A stretch of 7,264 bases of DNA. It comes from Desulfuromonadaceae bacterium (GTDB taxonomy: Bacteria; Desulfobacterota; Desulfuromonadia; Desulfuromonadales; Geopsychrobacteraceae). The position numbers and the translations under genes are program-made. The first letter of the stretch is position 1. Every line of letters starts with the position of its first letter. Shown here piece by piece: positions 6,574 to 7,264 of this stretch. The notes under the pieces were generated by a model that had not been told where the DNA came from, did no database searches, and saw only the letters and a program-made list of their open reading frames with translations. The stretch lies in the NCBI GenBank assembly GCA_030639985.1, contig DAOWKG010000335.1:1-7264 (forward strand), read 5' to 3'.

Positions 6574-7264
6574 ATGGCTGAGCCATTCAAAGCAACCCCA
6601 AGTAGCATCACCGAAAACTTTAATCCCGCCTGGTTTGCGGCAATTATGGGAACTGCTGTTATTCCCCTGGCGATTTCATTTTTAAATTATTCCTGGGTCA
6701 AACCATTATGCATGGCCAGTATCGTTTTTTCAGCTCTGGTTTTTCTCATCTTTATATTCCCCTGGACGGCAAAGTTTTTTCTCTATCCGGCCAGTATCCG
6801 TAAAGATCTGAATCACCCGGTTGCGGCAAACTTTTTTCCCACTATGCCAATTGCATTGATTCTATTTTCACTGAACCTGATGAAGTTTCCAACCATGTTT
6901 TTCAGTGAACAAACTTCACTCCAATTAGCCTGGTACCTCTGGCTCCTAGGATCTGTTGGCATCTATGTCCTTGGATTTGTCATCCTGACCCATATTTTCC
7001 GCCATAAAGAGATCAACATACCGCATGCTAACTTTGGTTGGTATATCCCACCGGTATCAAAACTGTTGATTCCGATTGCCGGATATGAACTTGCTGGGTA
7101 TTTTCCTGCCAAAGCAGAATTTATAATAACCATTTCTACTTTGAGTTTTGGGGTCGGATTTTTCTTATTCCTGTTTGTTGGGGCTGCAGTCTATCACCGC
7201 TATATCTACCATGAACTTCCCATGAGTAAATTTGCTGCCACCTTTTTTATCGGCATTGCACCAC
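6574..7264 (+). CDS. SLAC1/TDT-family (tellurite-resistance/dicarboxylate) transporter, N-terminal part
   Basis: The open frame from ATG 6574 gives 230 residues and is cut by the window end without a stop. GGAGGAA lies four bases upstream, so the start is well supported. The protein is strongly hydrophobic, with membrane segments at about residues 19-38, 44-63, 89-102, 118-142, 160-175 and 182-207, and more expected beyond the edge. Family-like blocks are FNPAWFAAIMGTAVIPLA near the N-terminus, HPVAANFFPTMPIAL (81-95) and GWYIPPVSKLLIPIAG (155-170). SLAC1/TehA/Mae1 relatives are inner-membrane anion or dicarboxylate channels and transporters; substrates range from malate and sulfite to chloride, so none is assigned here. 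It is transcribed away from the lipid operon and shares only the intergenic region with it. A functional link between the two is not shown. Confidence 0.85.
   Translation, partial: MAEPFKATPSSITENFNPAWFAAIMGTAVIPLAISFLNYSWVKPLCMASIVFSALVFLIFIFPWTAKFFLYPASIRKDLNHPVAANFFPTMPIALILFSLNLMKFPTMFFSEQTSLQLAWYLWLLGSVGIYVLGFVILTHIFRHKEINIPHANFGWYIPPVSKLLIPIAGYELAGYFPAKAEFIITISTLSFGVGFFLFLFVGAAVYHRYIYHELPMSKFAATFFIGIAP

Overview
The window holds a compact minus-strand operon that reads from about position 6440 down to position 1 and runs off the left edge. A divergently transcribed membrane transporter gene starts at 6574 and runs off the right edge. Moderate GC, the gene content and the SLAC1/TDT transporter suggest a Gram-negative bacterium, perhaps a deltaproteobacterial-type anaerobe (Desulfuromonadales/Desulfobacterota-like). 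This assignment is inferred from gene families and was not tested by any search.

In order of transcription the operon encodes: a secreted protein with a C-terminal SmpA/BamE-like module (6372-5800); a FabG-type ketoreductase (5766-5038); a FabB/FabF-type ketosynthase (5037-3808); a CrtI/phytoene-desaturase-like FAD oxidoreductase (3802-2330); a second ketosynthase (2339-1104); an acyl carrier protein (1111-857); a PlsC-type acyltransferase (about 840-46); and the first 15 codons of another gene (45-1). Most junctions are overlaps of 8 to 10 bases or abutting TAGATG stop/start pairs, so the genes are almost certainly co-transcribed and many are probably translationally coupled. A credible sigma70-type promoter lies just upstream of the first gene.

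Together the genes look like a dedicated type II fatty-acid/polyketide line. The ACP carries the chain, two catalytically complete ketosynthases extend it, the ketoreductase reduces the beta-keto group, the CrtI-like enzyme desaturates, saturates or isomerises the chain or a product, and the acyltransferase probably puts it on a glycerolipid or similar acceptor. The composition resembles aryl-polyene-like and other specialised lipid clusters, but the CrtI-like flavoenzyme and two intact ketosynthases set it apart from the standard aryl polyene layout. No dehydratase, CoA/ACP ligase or thioesterase is visible; if present they should lie beyond position 1. The product cannot be named from this window.

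The only non-coding stretch of note is the 201-base divergent intergenic region (6373-6573). It carries the operon promoter, an FNR/CRP-like dyad and a small hairpin just before the transporter's ribosome binding site. No RNA genes, mobile elements or CRISPR arrays were seen.
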